Source of the DNA: Pseudomonadota bacterium
GTDB taxonomy: Bacteria > Pseudomonadota > Gammaproteobacteria > Burkholderiales > Methylophilaceae
Length of the DNA: 61,072 bases
Reading direction: 5' to 3'
Assembly (NCBI GenBank): GCA_029563075.1
Contig: JAKQTN010000055.1
Coordinates: 1-61,072 of the forward strand
This document shows, one piece after another, positions 18,515 to 28,457 of this stretch. The notes under the pieces were generated by a model. The model was not told the origin of the DNA. It saw only the letters and a list, made by a program, of their open reading frames with translations, and ran no database searches. A program made the position numbers and the translations under genes. How positions within the stretch are numbered: position 1 is the first letter of the stretch; every line of letters starts with the position of its first letter.

Positions 18515-19060
18515 TCACTTTTTATCCTCATCCGGATCGATCAAATAGTTTTTCAAAAGTAAGGTTTGTGCAATGACAAACACAAACATCATGCCGGTAA
18601 CGCCAAACAGTTTGAAATTCACCCAGGTGTCCAGGCTGTAATTAAACGCGATGTATAAATTCAGAAAACCCAGCAATACTAAAAAAATCACCCAGGCCAG
18701 ATTAAGTTTGTGCCAAATTTTCACAGGCGGGTTGAGCATTTTCCCCATCATTTGACGAATGAAATTTTTCTTAAAAAACAGGTCAGAAATCAACAGAATC
18801 GCCGCTAAAAGCCAGTAAAGCACAGTCGGCTTCCACATAATATAGGTTTTGTCGTGTAGCAGCAGGGTAATGCCGCCCAGCACGCTGATAATGGCGCCGT
18901 TTACCAGCAACATTTTTTCTATTTTGCCGTGACGGATTTTGCTGTAAATAATCTGCGCGATCGTGGCGATAATGGCGATGGCCGTTGCAAAGAAAATACC
19001 GTAGAGCTTGAAGCTTACAAAAAATAAAATGACAGGAAATAGATCAAATAAAAATTTCAT
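18515..19060 (-). CDS. yciB: Inner-membrane septation protein A
   Basis: A 181-residue protein with five hydrophobic segments. It begins [23 protein letters not shown], the signature start of YciB/IspZ, and contains [18 protein letters not shown] and [20 protein letters not shown]. It acts in cell-envelope or septum integrity. It heads the yciB-yciI-bolA-ppiC block, divergent from the PHP gene at 19184. Confidence 0.93.
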   Translation of the reverse strand: MKFLFDLFPVILFFVSFKLYGIFFATAIAIIATIAQIIYSKIRHGKIEKMLLVNGAIISVLGGITLLLHDKTYIMWKPTVLYWLLAAILLISDLFFKKNFIRQMMGKMLNPPVKIWHKLNLAWVIFLVLLGFLNLYIAFNYSLDTWVNFKLFGVTGMMFVFVIAQTLLLKNYLIDPDEDKK

Positions 19061-19183
19061 GTGGCCCTGGTTGAAAGTGTTGGACGGGATACTGAAAGCG
19101 CAACTATCAGTAAAGACGGTATTTTGCTATGATTTGGCTATTAATGCAAAACAGTAATTGCAAAACGTTGATGGTTTAATTTT

Positions 19184-20035
19184 ATGGCGGCACAGATCGA
19201 TCTACATTGTCACTCCACGATTTCTGATGGGCTTTTGTCACCAGAAGATCTGGTCGCCCACGCAGCCAAAAGCGGCGTCAAAGTATTGGCGTTGACAGAC
19301 CATGATGACGTAAGCGGCCTGAAAGCCGCGCGGGAAGCGGCTCCCCGGCATGGCATCCAATTTGTGAACGGTGTGGAAATTTCAGTGACCTGGAAAAGGC
19401 GCACTTTGCATATCGTGGGTCTGAAGATAGATTCCGAAAACATAGCCTTAAGAAATGCACTGGATAGGGTGCGCATCGGGCGCGACGAGCGTGCACAGGA
19501 AATGGCTGCAGGATTAGCCAAAGTGGGTATTGCGGGCGCGTACGAAGGCGCAAAAGCAATCGCCAATCAAAGCATCCTGACGCGCAGCCACTTCGCACAG
19601 TTTCTGGTGCAAAATGGCCATGTTAAAGATGTTAAATCGGTGTTCAAAAAATATCTGGTCAAGGGCAAACCCGGCTTTGTCGATCATCAGTGGATGAGTC
19701 TGGAAGAAGCGGTCGGCCTGATTCGTGCCAGCGGTGGCAGTGCGGTGGTTGCACATCCAGGACGCTATGACCTGGGCACCATCAACATGCTGCTGCTGAT
19801 GCACGAATTTAGAAGCTATGGCGGCGCGGCGATCGAGGTGGTGACTGGCAGCCATACGCCGCCGCAATACCAGCAGTTTGCTAAAATGGCGCACCGTTTC
19901 AGCCTCAAGTCTTCAATTGGCTCGGATTATCACGGGCCAGGTTTATCTTACATGGCGATGGGTTGCGTGCCCGAACTGCCGGTGAGTTGTGTGCCGGTGT
20001 GGGATGACTGGCCAGAGGCCCAGTATCTCGATTAA
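19184..20035 (+). CDS. PHP-domain phosphoesterase (YciV/RNase AM family)
   Basis: The 283-residue PHP protein shows metal-binding motifs I-IV: DLHCHSTISDG (6-16), LTDHDDVSG (38-46), VVAHPGRY and IGSDYHGPG. This is the YciV/TrpH family; the E. coli member acts as a 5'-3' exonuclease and on 3',5'-bisnucleotides. Its stop codon is immediately followed by the ATG of the YciO-like gene, as in other Proteobacteria where yciV and yciO are neighbours. Confidence 0.9.
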   Translation: MAAQIDLHCHSTISDGLLSPEDLVAHAAKSGVKVLALTDHDDVSGLKAAREAAPRHGIQFVNGVEISVTWKRRTLHIVGLKIDSENIALRNALDRVRIGRDERAQEMAAGLAKVGIAGAYEGAKAIANQSILTRSHFAQFLVQNGHVKDVKSVFKKYLVKGKPGFVDHQWMSLEEAVGLIRASGGSAVVAHPGRYDLGTINMLLLMHEFRSYGGAAIEVVTGSHTPPQYQQFAKMAHRFSLKSSIGSDYHGPGLSYMAMGCVPELPVSCVPVWDDWPEAQYLD

Positions 20036-20659
20036 ATGGCACAATACTTTGTCATTAATGCCGAAAACCCTCAAGCGCGGTTGATTAAACATGCGGTTGA
20101 GATTTTGCGCGAGGGCGGCGTGATTGCTTACCCGACGGATTCCAGCTACGCCCTAGGCTGCATGCTGGGGTTTAAGGATGCGCAAGACAGAATCCGCCGG
20201 ATTCGTCACTTGGGTGACGACCACTTGTTTACGCTGGTGTGCAGCAACTTAAGTGAGCTAAGTGTTTATACACAAGTGGATAATATTCAATTTCGGCTGC
20301 TCAAGGCCAATACGCCGGGTGCATATACCTTTATCTTGAAAGCCACGCGCGAGGTGCCGCGCCGTTTACAGCATCCCAAGCGTAGTGCGGTGGGTATTCG
20401 CGTACCTGGCCACGCCGTAGTGCAAGCCTTATTGGAAGCGCTAGGCGAGCCGTTGTTAAGCATGACCCTGCAATTGCCTGGCGATGACGAACCGCTGAAC
20501 GAAGCCTGGGAAATCCGCGAAAGGCTAGAGCACCAAGTGGATCTGGTGATTGATTCGGCCACTAGCCATGCGGGCCCGACAACAGTGATTGATTTAACCG
20601 CCAGTGCGCCAGTGCTTATTCGCCAAGGCGCCGGCGATGCCGCGCCATTCGGGCTTTAA
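20036..20659 (+). CDS. Sua5/YciO/YrdC family protein (YciO type)
   Basis: The 207-residue YrdC-fold protein has the nucleotide/RNA-binding blocks GGVIAYPTDSSYALGC, GAYTFILKATREVPRRL and KRSAVGIRVPGH. It lacks the extra C-terminal Sua5 domain. YrdC proteins make threonylcarbamoyl-AMP for tRNA t6A; YciO members are related with a less certain role. It is fused head-to-tail with the PHP gene (TAA directly followed by ATG). Confidence 0.88.
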   Translation: MAQYFVINAENPQARLIKHAVEILREGGVIAYPTDSSYALGCMLGFKDAQDRIRRIRHLGDDHLFTLVCSNLSELSVYTQVDNIQFRLLKANTPGAYTFILKATREVPRRLQHPKRSAVGIRVPGHAVVQALLEALGEPLLSMTLQLPGDDEPLNEAWEIRERLEHQVDLVIDSATSHAGPTTVIDLTASAPVLIRQGAGDAAPFGL

Positions 20660-20691
20660 TTGTTTTAGAAGAAACTTAAAGAAAGAAAAGC

Positions 20692-21330
20692 ATGGAACTC
20701 AACGTCATACAAAAAATTTGCGTTTACGCATTGCCGATCTTGTTTGCGATCACCGTGCATGAGGCGGCGCATGGCTATGTGGCGAAATATTTTGGTGATT
20801 TAACCGCCGATCGTATGGGGCGCATCAGTCTGAATCCGCTTAAGCATATCGACCCGTTCGGCACGATTTTATTGCCCGCGCTCACAGTGATGCTGGGGGG
20901 GATTTTATTCGGCTGGGCCAAGCCGGTACCCGTTAATTTTGCCAATTTGCGTAACCCTAAAAAAGACATGTTGTGGGTGGCAGCCGCAGGCCCTGCGGCT
21001 AATTTCGTGATGGCGATTTTTTGGGCATTGATGATCAAGCTTTCTATTGACATGCCTGAAACGATTGCTTATCCACTTGCATTGATGGGCAATGCAGGCG
21101 TTACGATTAACATCGTGCTGATGGTGCTTAACCTGTTGCCGTTGCCGCCACTGGATGGTGGTCGCATCGCGGTGAGCTTGCTGCCGCATGATCTGGCGCA
21201 GCCTTTTGCGCAGATCGAGCGCTATGGCTTCATTATTCTGATTGCGCTGTTGTTTACTGGGGTATTAGGTAAAATTCTGATGCCGGTGATTGGTTTGGTT
21301 AACAGTTTGATATTTGGCTTACTTGGCTAG
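20692..21330 (+). CDS. Site-2 protease family membrane metalloprotease
   Basis: A 212-residue polytopic M50-type peptidase. The zinc motif HEAAH is at residues 23-27 in the first hydrophobic segment, and the third ligand lies in LPLPPLDGGRI near residue 150. It has about five to six membrane segments and no PDZ domain, so it is the small stand-alone type. Substrate unknown. It sits 32 bp after the YciO-like gene and 47 bp before trpS. Confidence 0.9.
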   Translation: MELNVIQKICVYALPILFAITVHEAAHGYVAKYFGDLTADRMGRISLNPLKHIDPFGTILLPALTVMLGGILFGWAKPVPVNFANLRNPKKDMLWVAAAGPAANFVMAIFWALMIKLSIDMPETIAYPLALMGNAGVTINIVLMVLNLLPLPPLDGGRIAVSLLPHDLAQPFAQIERYGFIILIALLFTGVLGKILMPVIGLVNSLIFGLLG

Positions 21331-21339
21331 GCTTGTTTG

Positions 21340-21345
21340 TATAAT
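21340..21345 (+). promoter_or_regulatory. -10 element before trpS
   Basis: A perfect TATAAT lies 32 bp before the trpS ATG. The best -35 candidates (TTACTT at 15 bp, TTGGCT at 20 bp) have poor spacing. Confidence 0.35.
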
Positions 21346-21377
21346 AATTACATATTTAATTAAGGTTTTCTTATTAC

Positions 21378-22580
21378 ATGGCTATAGAACGCGTTTTATC
21401 GGGCATGCGCCCCACAGGCAGCCTGCATCTTGGACATTACAATGGCGTGCTTAAAAACTGGATACGTCTGCAGCACGAACATGAGTGTTTCTTTTTTGTA
21501 GCCGACTGGCATGCACTGACGACGCATTACGATACGCCGGAAATTATCGAAGAATCCGTGTGGGAGATGGTGATTGACTGGCTGGCTGCGGGTGTTGACC
21601 CCGCGAGCGCCACAATTTTCATTCAATCGCGCGTGCCGGAACACGCAGAATTGCATACGTTGCTTTCCATGATTACGCCACTAAGCTGGCTGGAGCGTGT
21701 GCCCACTTACAAAGACCAGCAGGAAAAGCTCAGCAGCAAAGATTTATCCACCTATGGCTTTTTAGGTTACCCCTTGTTGCAAAGCGCGGACATTCTCATC
21801 TACAGAGCCACGCAAGTGCCGGTGGGCGAAGACCAGATCCCGCATATTGAATTCACGCGTGAAATTGCCCGCCGCTTTAACCATATTTACGGCAAAGAAA
21901 AAGGCTTTGAGGAAAAAGCCGAAGCAGCGATTAAAAAACTGGGCAACAAACGCGGCGCGCTGTATGAAGAAATGCGCAATGCCTACCAGCAAAGCGGTGA
22001 TGAAGAAGCACTGGAAGCCGCGCGTGCCATGATCGAAGAGCAGCAAGGCATGAGCATGGGCGACAAAGAGCGTTTGCTGGGCTACCTGGAAGGTGGCGGC
22101 AAGATTATTCTGGTCGAGCCGGATTACAAACTTACGCCTGCCTCAAAAATGCCGGGCCTGGACGGGCAGAAAATGTCCAAGTCTTACAACAACACCATTT
22201 CATTGCGTGAAAATCCAGACGCAATCGCCAAAAAAATCAAAACCATGCCGACTGACCCTGCACGAATTCGCCGTACTGACCCGGGGGACCCAGCCAAATG
22301 TCCGGTATGGCAATTGCATGAAATCTATTCAGATAAGACGACGCAAGGCTGGGTGCAAATGGGCTGCAAAGGCGCAACCATTGGCTGCATAGAATGTAAG
22401 CAACCGGTGATTGATGGTGTGCTGAAAGAACTCAAGCCGATTCAGGAACGCGCTGCGCAATATGCCGAAGACCCTACCTTGGTGAAAAACATCGTGGCCG
22501 AAGGCTGTGAAAAAGCTCGCAAACTTGCGCGCGAGACGATGCGAGATGTAAGAGATGCGATGGGGTTAAACTATGGGTAA
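21378..22580 (+). CDS. trpS: Tryptophanyl-tRNA synthetase
   Basis: The 400-residue class I synthetase charges tRNA-Trp. It contains the HIGH-type motif HLGH (17-20) and KMSKS (in GLDGQKMSKSYN). It is about 65 residues longer than the E. coli enzyme (334). The extra length includes a cysteine-containing segment near the C-terminal half (WVQMGCKGATIGCIECKQP), which resembles the anticodon-side insert of longer betaproteobacterial TrpRS; the three cysteines there could bind a metal or cluster. Confidence 0.96.
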   Translation: MAIERVLSGMRPTGSLHLGHYNGVLKNWIRLQHEHECFFFVADWHALTTHYDTPEIIEESVWEMVIDWLAAGVDPASATIFIQSRVPEHAELHTLLSMITPLSWLERVPTYKDQQEKLSSKDLSTYGFLGYPLLQSADILIYRATQVPVGEDQIPHIEFTREIARRFNHIYGKEKGFEEKAEAAIKKLGNKRGALYEEMRNAYQQSGDEEALEAARAMIEEQQGMSMGDKERLLGYLEGGGKIILVEPDYKLTPASKMPGLDGQKMSKSYNNTISLRENPDAIAKKIKTMPTDPARIRRTDPGDPAKCPVWQLHEIYSDKTTQGWVQMGCKGATIGCIECKQPVIDGVLKELKPIQERAAQYAEDPTLVKNIVAEGCEKARKLARETMRDVRDAMGLNYG

Positions 22581-22974
22581 AATTCCAAAGTGGGTAATTA
22601 AGGCCTTCTTTGGTTTAGTGTTTGCAGCATTCTTTTTTCTCGCTGGTAGCTTGTACCAATGGTTAGATATATGGTTTAGAAAACCAGTTGAAGTGACAAT
22701 TACTAACGATTCCGGTCAAGATATTAAATCGCTCAACCTTGCTTATACTGGATATTTAACAAGTGGCGTAATAAATATCAAGCCGCCCAGTAAGAACCAG
22801 TCCGTACTTGTTAAGTATTATCAGTCTGGTGAAGGAAGCTTCTCAATTGAAGCAACATTAGAAAATGGAAAGATTTTAAGAGGTAAAGAAGGGTATGTAG
22901 AAGCGGGATATTCTATAGATAAAACAATAACTTCCGAAGAGATTAAAGGCGAAATTGGCTCGTTAGGTTATTAG
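22573..22974 (+). CDS. Small membrane-anchored protein, unknown function
   Basis: The 133-residue product has one N-terminal hydrophobic segment (about residues 8-28) and a beta-rich extracytoplasmic part (VEVTITNDSGQDIKSLNLAYTG). It overlaps the end of trpS by 8 bp. Codon use is markedly more AT-rich than in trpS or scpA, and a REP-like hairpin follows it, which suggests a recently gained gene. I recognise no family. Confidence 0.65.
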   Translation: MGKIPKWVIKAFFGLVFAAFFFLAGSLYQWLDIWFRKPVEVTITNDSGQDIKSLNLAYTGYLTSGVINIKPPSKNQSVLVKYYQSGEGSFSIEATLENGKILRGKEGYVEAGYSIDKTITSEEIKGEIGSLGY

Positions 22975-22984
22975 TAAAGCCAAG

Positions 22985-23013
22985 TAGGGCGGGCAACTTG
23001 TTGCCCACGCGGC
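22985..23013. repeat. REP-like palindrome
   Basis: TAGGGCGGGCAACTTGTTGC begins a palindrome with GGGCAA (22991-22996), a 4-nt loop and TTGCCC (23001-23006), flanked by GC-rich bases. This GGGCAA/TTGCCC type of short intergenic palindrome is common as a dispersed repeat. It could also end transcription of the preceding gene, but no T-tract follows. Confidence 0.45.
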
Positions 23014-23137
23014 AATGAAATAAAAATCCATTTAATTGGATAAAAGTATCGAATAATATATGCCCTGCAAGCCAATATCCATGAGGGTTACAGGGCAGGT
23101 GTTTTAAATAATCAAAACGTATCAATAGGAAGTAGAT

Positions 23138-23920
23138 TTGCTGTTAACCACATCAGAAATCAAAATCAAAGGCGAGCTTTTATCAGAGCTGCCGCAAGAT
23201 TTATACATTCCACCAGATGCGCTGGAGGTGTACTTAGAGGCGTTCGAAGGCCCGCTCGATTTGCTGCTCTACCTCATCCGCAAGCACAATCTGGATATTC
23301 TCGACATTCCCATGGCGGAATTAACCGCGCAATACATGGTGTATGTGGAGAAAATGAAAGTGATTAAGCTGGAACTGGCGGCGGATTATCTGCTGATGTC
23401 GGCGATGTTGATTGAGATTAAATCGCGCATGCTGCTGCCAAAACCTGCCGAAATTGCCGAAGAGGATGACCCGCGTGCCGAACTGGTGCGCCGGTTGATG
23501 GAATACGAAGCCATTAAACTTGCTGCACAGCGTTTAGATGAAATGCCTAAGGTAGGTGAAGAGATTGCCGTTGCTGCTGCGTATTATCAGCACATCAGCG
23601 AAATCAAACCGCCCGAAGTGAGTCTGGATGAATTGGTCGAGGCTTGGCGCAATGTGCTGAAGCGCGCTAAACTCAATTCGCATCACAAAATCGGCAAGGC
23701 AGAGCTCTCGGTGCGCGAGCATATGAGCCAGATTCTGCGGCGTTTGAAGGCTGACGGTATGGTAGAGTTTTCACAGCTTTTTGATATGGCGAGTGAAGGT
23801 TTAGCGAAACTTGTGGTGAATTTTCTGGCGATTCTGGAACTGGCGAAAGAAGGACTGATTCGCATCACGCAGCAACAAGCATTCTCGCCGATTTATCTGC
23901 AAGCGAATGCTAGTGAGTGA
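23138..23920 (+). CDS. scpA: Segregation and condensation protein A
   Basis: The 260-residue kleisin subunit of the SMC-ScpAB condensin complex. The signature EAFEGPLDLLLYLIRKHNLDILDIPMAELT (residues 31-60) is unmistakable. The start is a TTG with AGGAAG five bases upstream; no ATG lies before the conserved block. The C-terminal winged helix (MVEFSQLFDMASEGLAKLVVNFLAILELAKEGLI) binds SMC. It overlaps scpB by 4 bp (GTGA). Confidence 0.95.
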   Translation: MLLTTSEIKIKGELLSELPQDLYIPPDALEVYLEAFEGPLDLLLYLIRKHNLDILDIPMAELTAQYMVYVEKMKVIKLELAADYLLMSAMLIEIKSRMLLPKPAEIAEEDDPRAELVRRLMEYEAIKLAAQRLDEMPKVGEEIAVAAAYYQHISEIKPPEVSLDELVEAWRNVLKRAKLNSHHKIGKAELSVREHMSQILRRLKADGMVEFSQLFDMASEGLAKLVVNFLAILELAKEGLIRITQQQAFSPIYLQANASE

Positions 23921-24474
23921 GTATGAAAGAACCCGACAACATCACCGAAATGAAACAAGTCTTAGAAGCGGCACTGCTTACTGCAGGACAGCCGTTGAGC
24001 TTGGATGACATGCTGAAGCTGTTTGCAGGGCGCATGGAGCGTACGACGCTGCGCATGCTGCTGGATGAGTTAAAGCAGGATTGGGCAGAAAAAACGCTGG
24101 AACTGGTGCAAGTGGCGACGGGTTATCGCTTTCAAGCCAGGCAGCAATTCAGCGAATTTATTACACGCTTGAACCCTGAGCGGCAGCCAAAATACTCACG
24201 CGCGGTGATGGAGACGCTTGCGATTATCGCCTATCGCCAGCCAGTGACGCGTGGGGATATCGAGCAAATCCGCGGTGTGGCAGTGAACCCGAACGTGATG
24301 CGCCAATTGCAGGAACGCGACTGGATTGACGTGGTTGGCCAGCGCGAAGTGCCTGGCCGACCTTCGCTTTACGCAACTACGAAACATTTTTTAGATGACC
24401 TCAATTTGCGCTCTTTAAGCGAGTTGCCGCCGATGGATGATTTTGCCCAGAGTGAAATCCCGCTAGATAATTAA
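23917..24474 (+). CDS. scpB: Segregation and condensation protein B
   Basis: The 185-residue winged-helix subunit of the SMC-ScpAB complex. Family blocks LEAALLTAGQPLSLDDMLKLF and AVMETLAIIAYRQPVTRGDIEQIRGVAVNPNVMRQL are present. The GTG at 23917 overlaps the scpA stop; an ATG at 23923 is the alternative. It is followed by rluB after 53 bp, the common scpA-scpB-rluB order. Confidence 0.95.
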   Translation: MSMKEPDNITEMKQVLEAALLTAGQPLSLDDMLKLFAGRMERTTLRMLLDELKQDWAEKTLELVQVATGYRFQARQQFSEFITRLNPERQPKYSRAVMETLAIIAYRQPVTRGDIEQIRGVAVNPNVMRQLQERDWIDVVGQREVPGRPSLYATTKHFLDDLNLRSLSELPPMDDFAQSEIPLDN

Positions 24475-24527
24475 AAGTTTATCTGTAACTGCTGTAAAAT
24501 CACTGCTTTAGCTATTCAAAGTTCAAT

Positions 24528-25649
24528 ATGGCACGTCCATTTAAACAACAGCGCGACCCGCAGGCAATTCCACGCCGCCCCAAAACTAACTTCACCAAGT
24601 TAGAAACCGACCCAAACGCGCCGCCAGAACCTACACAGCGCTTGCACAAGCTGTTGGCGCTAGCTGGCTTGGGCTCGCGCCGCGATATGGAAGAACTGAT
24701 TGCCAGCGGCCGCATTACCATTAACGGTGAAACCGCCAAAGTGGGCGCGGCTGTGACGCAGCATGATGTGGTGCGGCTGGATAGCCGCCCATTGCGTTTG
24801 CCGTTTGAGGCTGAGCTGCCGCAAGTGCTGATTTACCATAAGCCGGAAGGCGAGATCGTCAGCCAGGACGACCCAGAAGGCCGCGCCAGCGTATTCGACA
24901 AACTGCCGCGCATCAAGCAGGGCAAGTGGATCGCCATTGGCCGGCTGGACATGAATACCAGTGGCTTGCTGATATTCACCAACTCGGGTGAATTGGCCAA
25001 CCGTTTTATGCACCCTAGATATGAAGTAGAGCGCGAATACGCGGTGCGTATTTTTGGTGAATTGACCGAAGGCCAAATGCTGCAACTGACGCAAGGTATT
25101 GAGCTGGAAGACGGCCCTGCCAGCTTTGACAGCATTCGCCCGCAGGGTGGAGAGGGGGCCAATCACTGGTATCAGGTGATTCTGCGTGAAGGCCGTAACC
25201 GCGAGGTGCGCAGGCTGTTTGAGGCATTTCAGTTGCCCGTGAGCCGTTTGATGCGTGTGCGTTTTGGCCCGGTGAATCTGCCGCCTCGCGTTAAACGCGG
25301 GCAAATGCTTAAGCTGGAGCAAAAGCAAGTGGTGGAGTTGCTGGAATGGGCTGGCTTGCCAGTGCCTAAAACGCCGATGAAACAGCTCTCGCAACGCGAG
25401 AAAGATAAGGCCACTGCGGTATTTATGCCAAAAGTGCGCAAGCAACGCGGCAGCGTGTTAGACAAAGCACCGAGAGAAAACAGCACGGCTGCAAGCTGCA
25501 CCGGTATTGGTTTGCAGGGAATCGATAAACCAAAAAAACACGTGCCCAAAAAACCAGTCAACCGTCGCATACGCGGTGACGCGACGAGCGCGCCCCAAGT
25601 AAAAAATAGGCCGCAAAAAAAGAGCGATAACAACCGCGGCCGCGGCTGA
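24528..25649 (+). CDS. rluB: 23S rRNA pseudouridine(2605) synthase
   Basis: The 373-residue protein has an N-terminal S4 RNA-binding domain (RLHKLLALAGLGSRRDMEELIASGRITING) and a RsuA/RluB-type synthase core. The catalytic aspartate is in IGRLDMNTSGLLIFT. Another family block is REGRNREVRRLFEA. The last roughly 85 residues are a basic, low-complexity tail (KKHVPKKPVNRRIRG; KNRPQKKSDNNRGRG), probably disordered and RNA-binding. It ends 1 bp from the convergent lipoprotein gene. RluB rather than RluE or RsuA is inferred from scpAB context and tail. Confidence 0.92.
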   Translation: MARPFKQQRDPQAIPRRPKTNFTKLETDPNAPPEPTQRLHKLLALAGLGSRRDMEELIASGRITINGETAKVGAAVTQHDVVRLDSRPLRLPFEAELPQVLIYHKPEGEIVSQDDPEGRASVFDKLPRIKQGKWIAIGRLDMNTSGLLIFTNSGELANRFMHPRYEVEREYAVRIFGELTEGQMLQLTQGIELEDGPASFDSIRPQGGEGANHWYQVILREGRNREVRRLFEAFQLPVSRLMRVRFGPVNLPPRVKRGQMLKLEQKQVVELLEWAGLPVPKTPMKQLSQREKDKATAVFMPKVRKQRGSVLDKAPRENSTAASCTGIGLQGIDKPKKHVPKKPVNRRIRGDATSAPQVKNRPQKKSDNNRGRG

Positions 25650-25650
25650 T

Positions 25651-25869
25651 TTATTTGCAGACGAATTCGCAATTCGGCCCGCTGCGCCCAACCGAGCTGC
25701 CATCCGCGCACTGCTTGGCATCATGCGTACACACGATTTGGTCTGGCGGTGTAGAGGGCTTTTCAACCTGATCAGGCGGACCGATGCGTCTTGGCGGGTT
25801 GCTGTTTTCCGGTTTGCTGCAAGCCAGCATAAACAGCATGGTGATTAGGACGAGTGCTGATTTTTGCAT
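25651..25869 (-). CDS. Small cysteine-rich lipoprotein
   Basis: A 72-residue product with a lipobox LACS (Cys17 expected to be lipidated), a proline-rich spacer, and a C-terminal CTHDAKQCADGSSVGRSGPNCEFVCK segment with four cysteines. This C-x-Q-x-C-DGS-VGR-GPNCEF pattern recurs in small bacterial exported proteins and resembles a Kazal-like disulfide core. Function unknown. It follows prmB by 1 bp, so it is probably transcribed with the dapE-prmB set. Confidence 0.7.
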   Translation of the reverse strand: MQKSALVLITMLFMLACSKPENSNPPRRIGPPDQVEKPSTPPDQIVCTHDAKQCADGSSVGRSGPNCEFVCK

Positions 25870-25870
25870 T

Positions 25871-28241
<2,371 letters not shown>

Positions 28242-28272
28242 AAGGGCACCTCCATAAATTCACTCTTTGGGC

Positions 28273-28356
28273 GCATTACTGCGTTGCGCGGTACTCGCAA
28301 TCTCGCTGTATACCCCATACTATCTCGATTTCTGTGTTCCGTGCGCCTTGTACTGC
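28273..28356. repeat. Long imperfect palindrome, probable interspersed repeat
   Basis: Two arms of about 40 bp flank a short centre (ACCCCATAC region, about 28312-28320). The left arm starting GCATTACTGCGTTGCGCGGT aligns imperfectly with the reverse complement of the right arm, which starts GCAGTACAAGGCGCACGGAA. It sits in the 216-bp gap between yffB and the GGDEF-EAL gene. A 14-bp perfect palindrome AGCAGCGCGCTGCT lies further right (about 28420). No coding function is evident. Confidence 0.5.
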
Positions 28357-28457
28357 ATCCCAAATTCTGCATTTATAGACATGCCCGTAAGATTTAAGAT
28401 TAATCAATCATTCTAACAGCAGCGCGCTGCTTATGCAGCCGTTATGCAGATTTACAT

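Noticed and set aside
24660-25445. 261-codon minus-strand frame inside rluB
   Set aside because: Antisense shadow; rluB on the plus strand has all family motifs.
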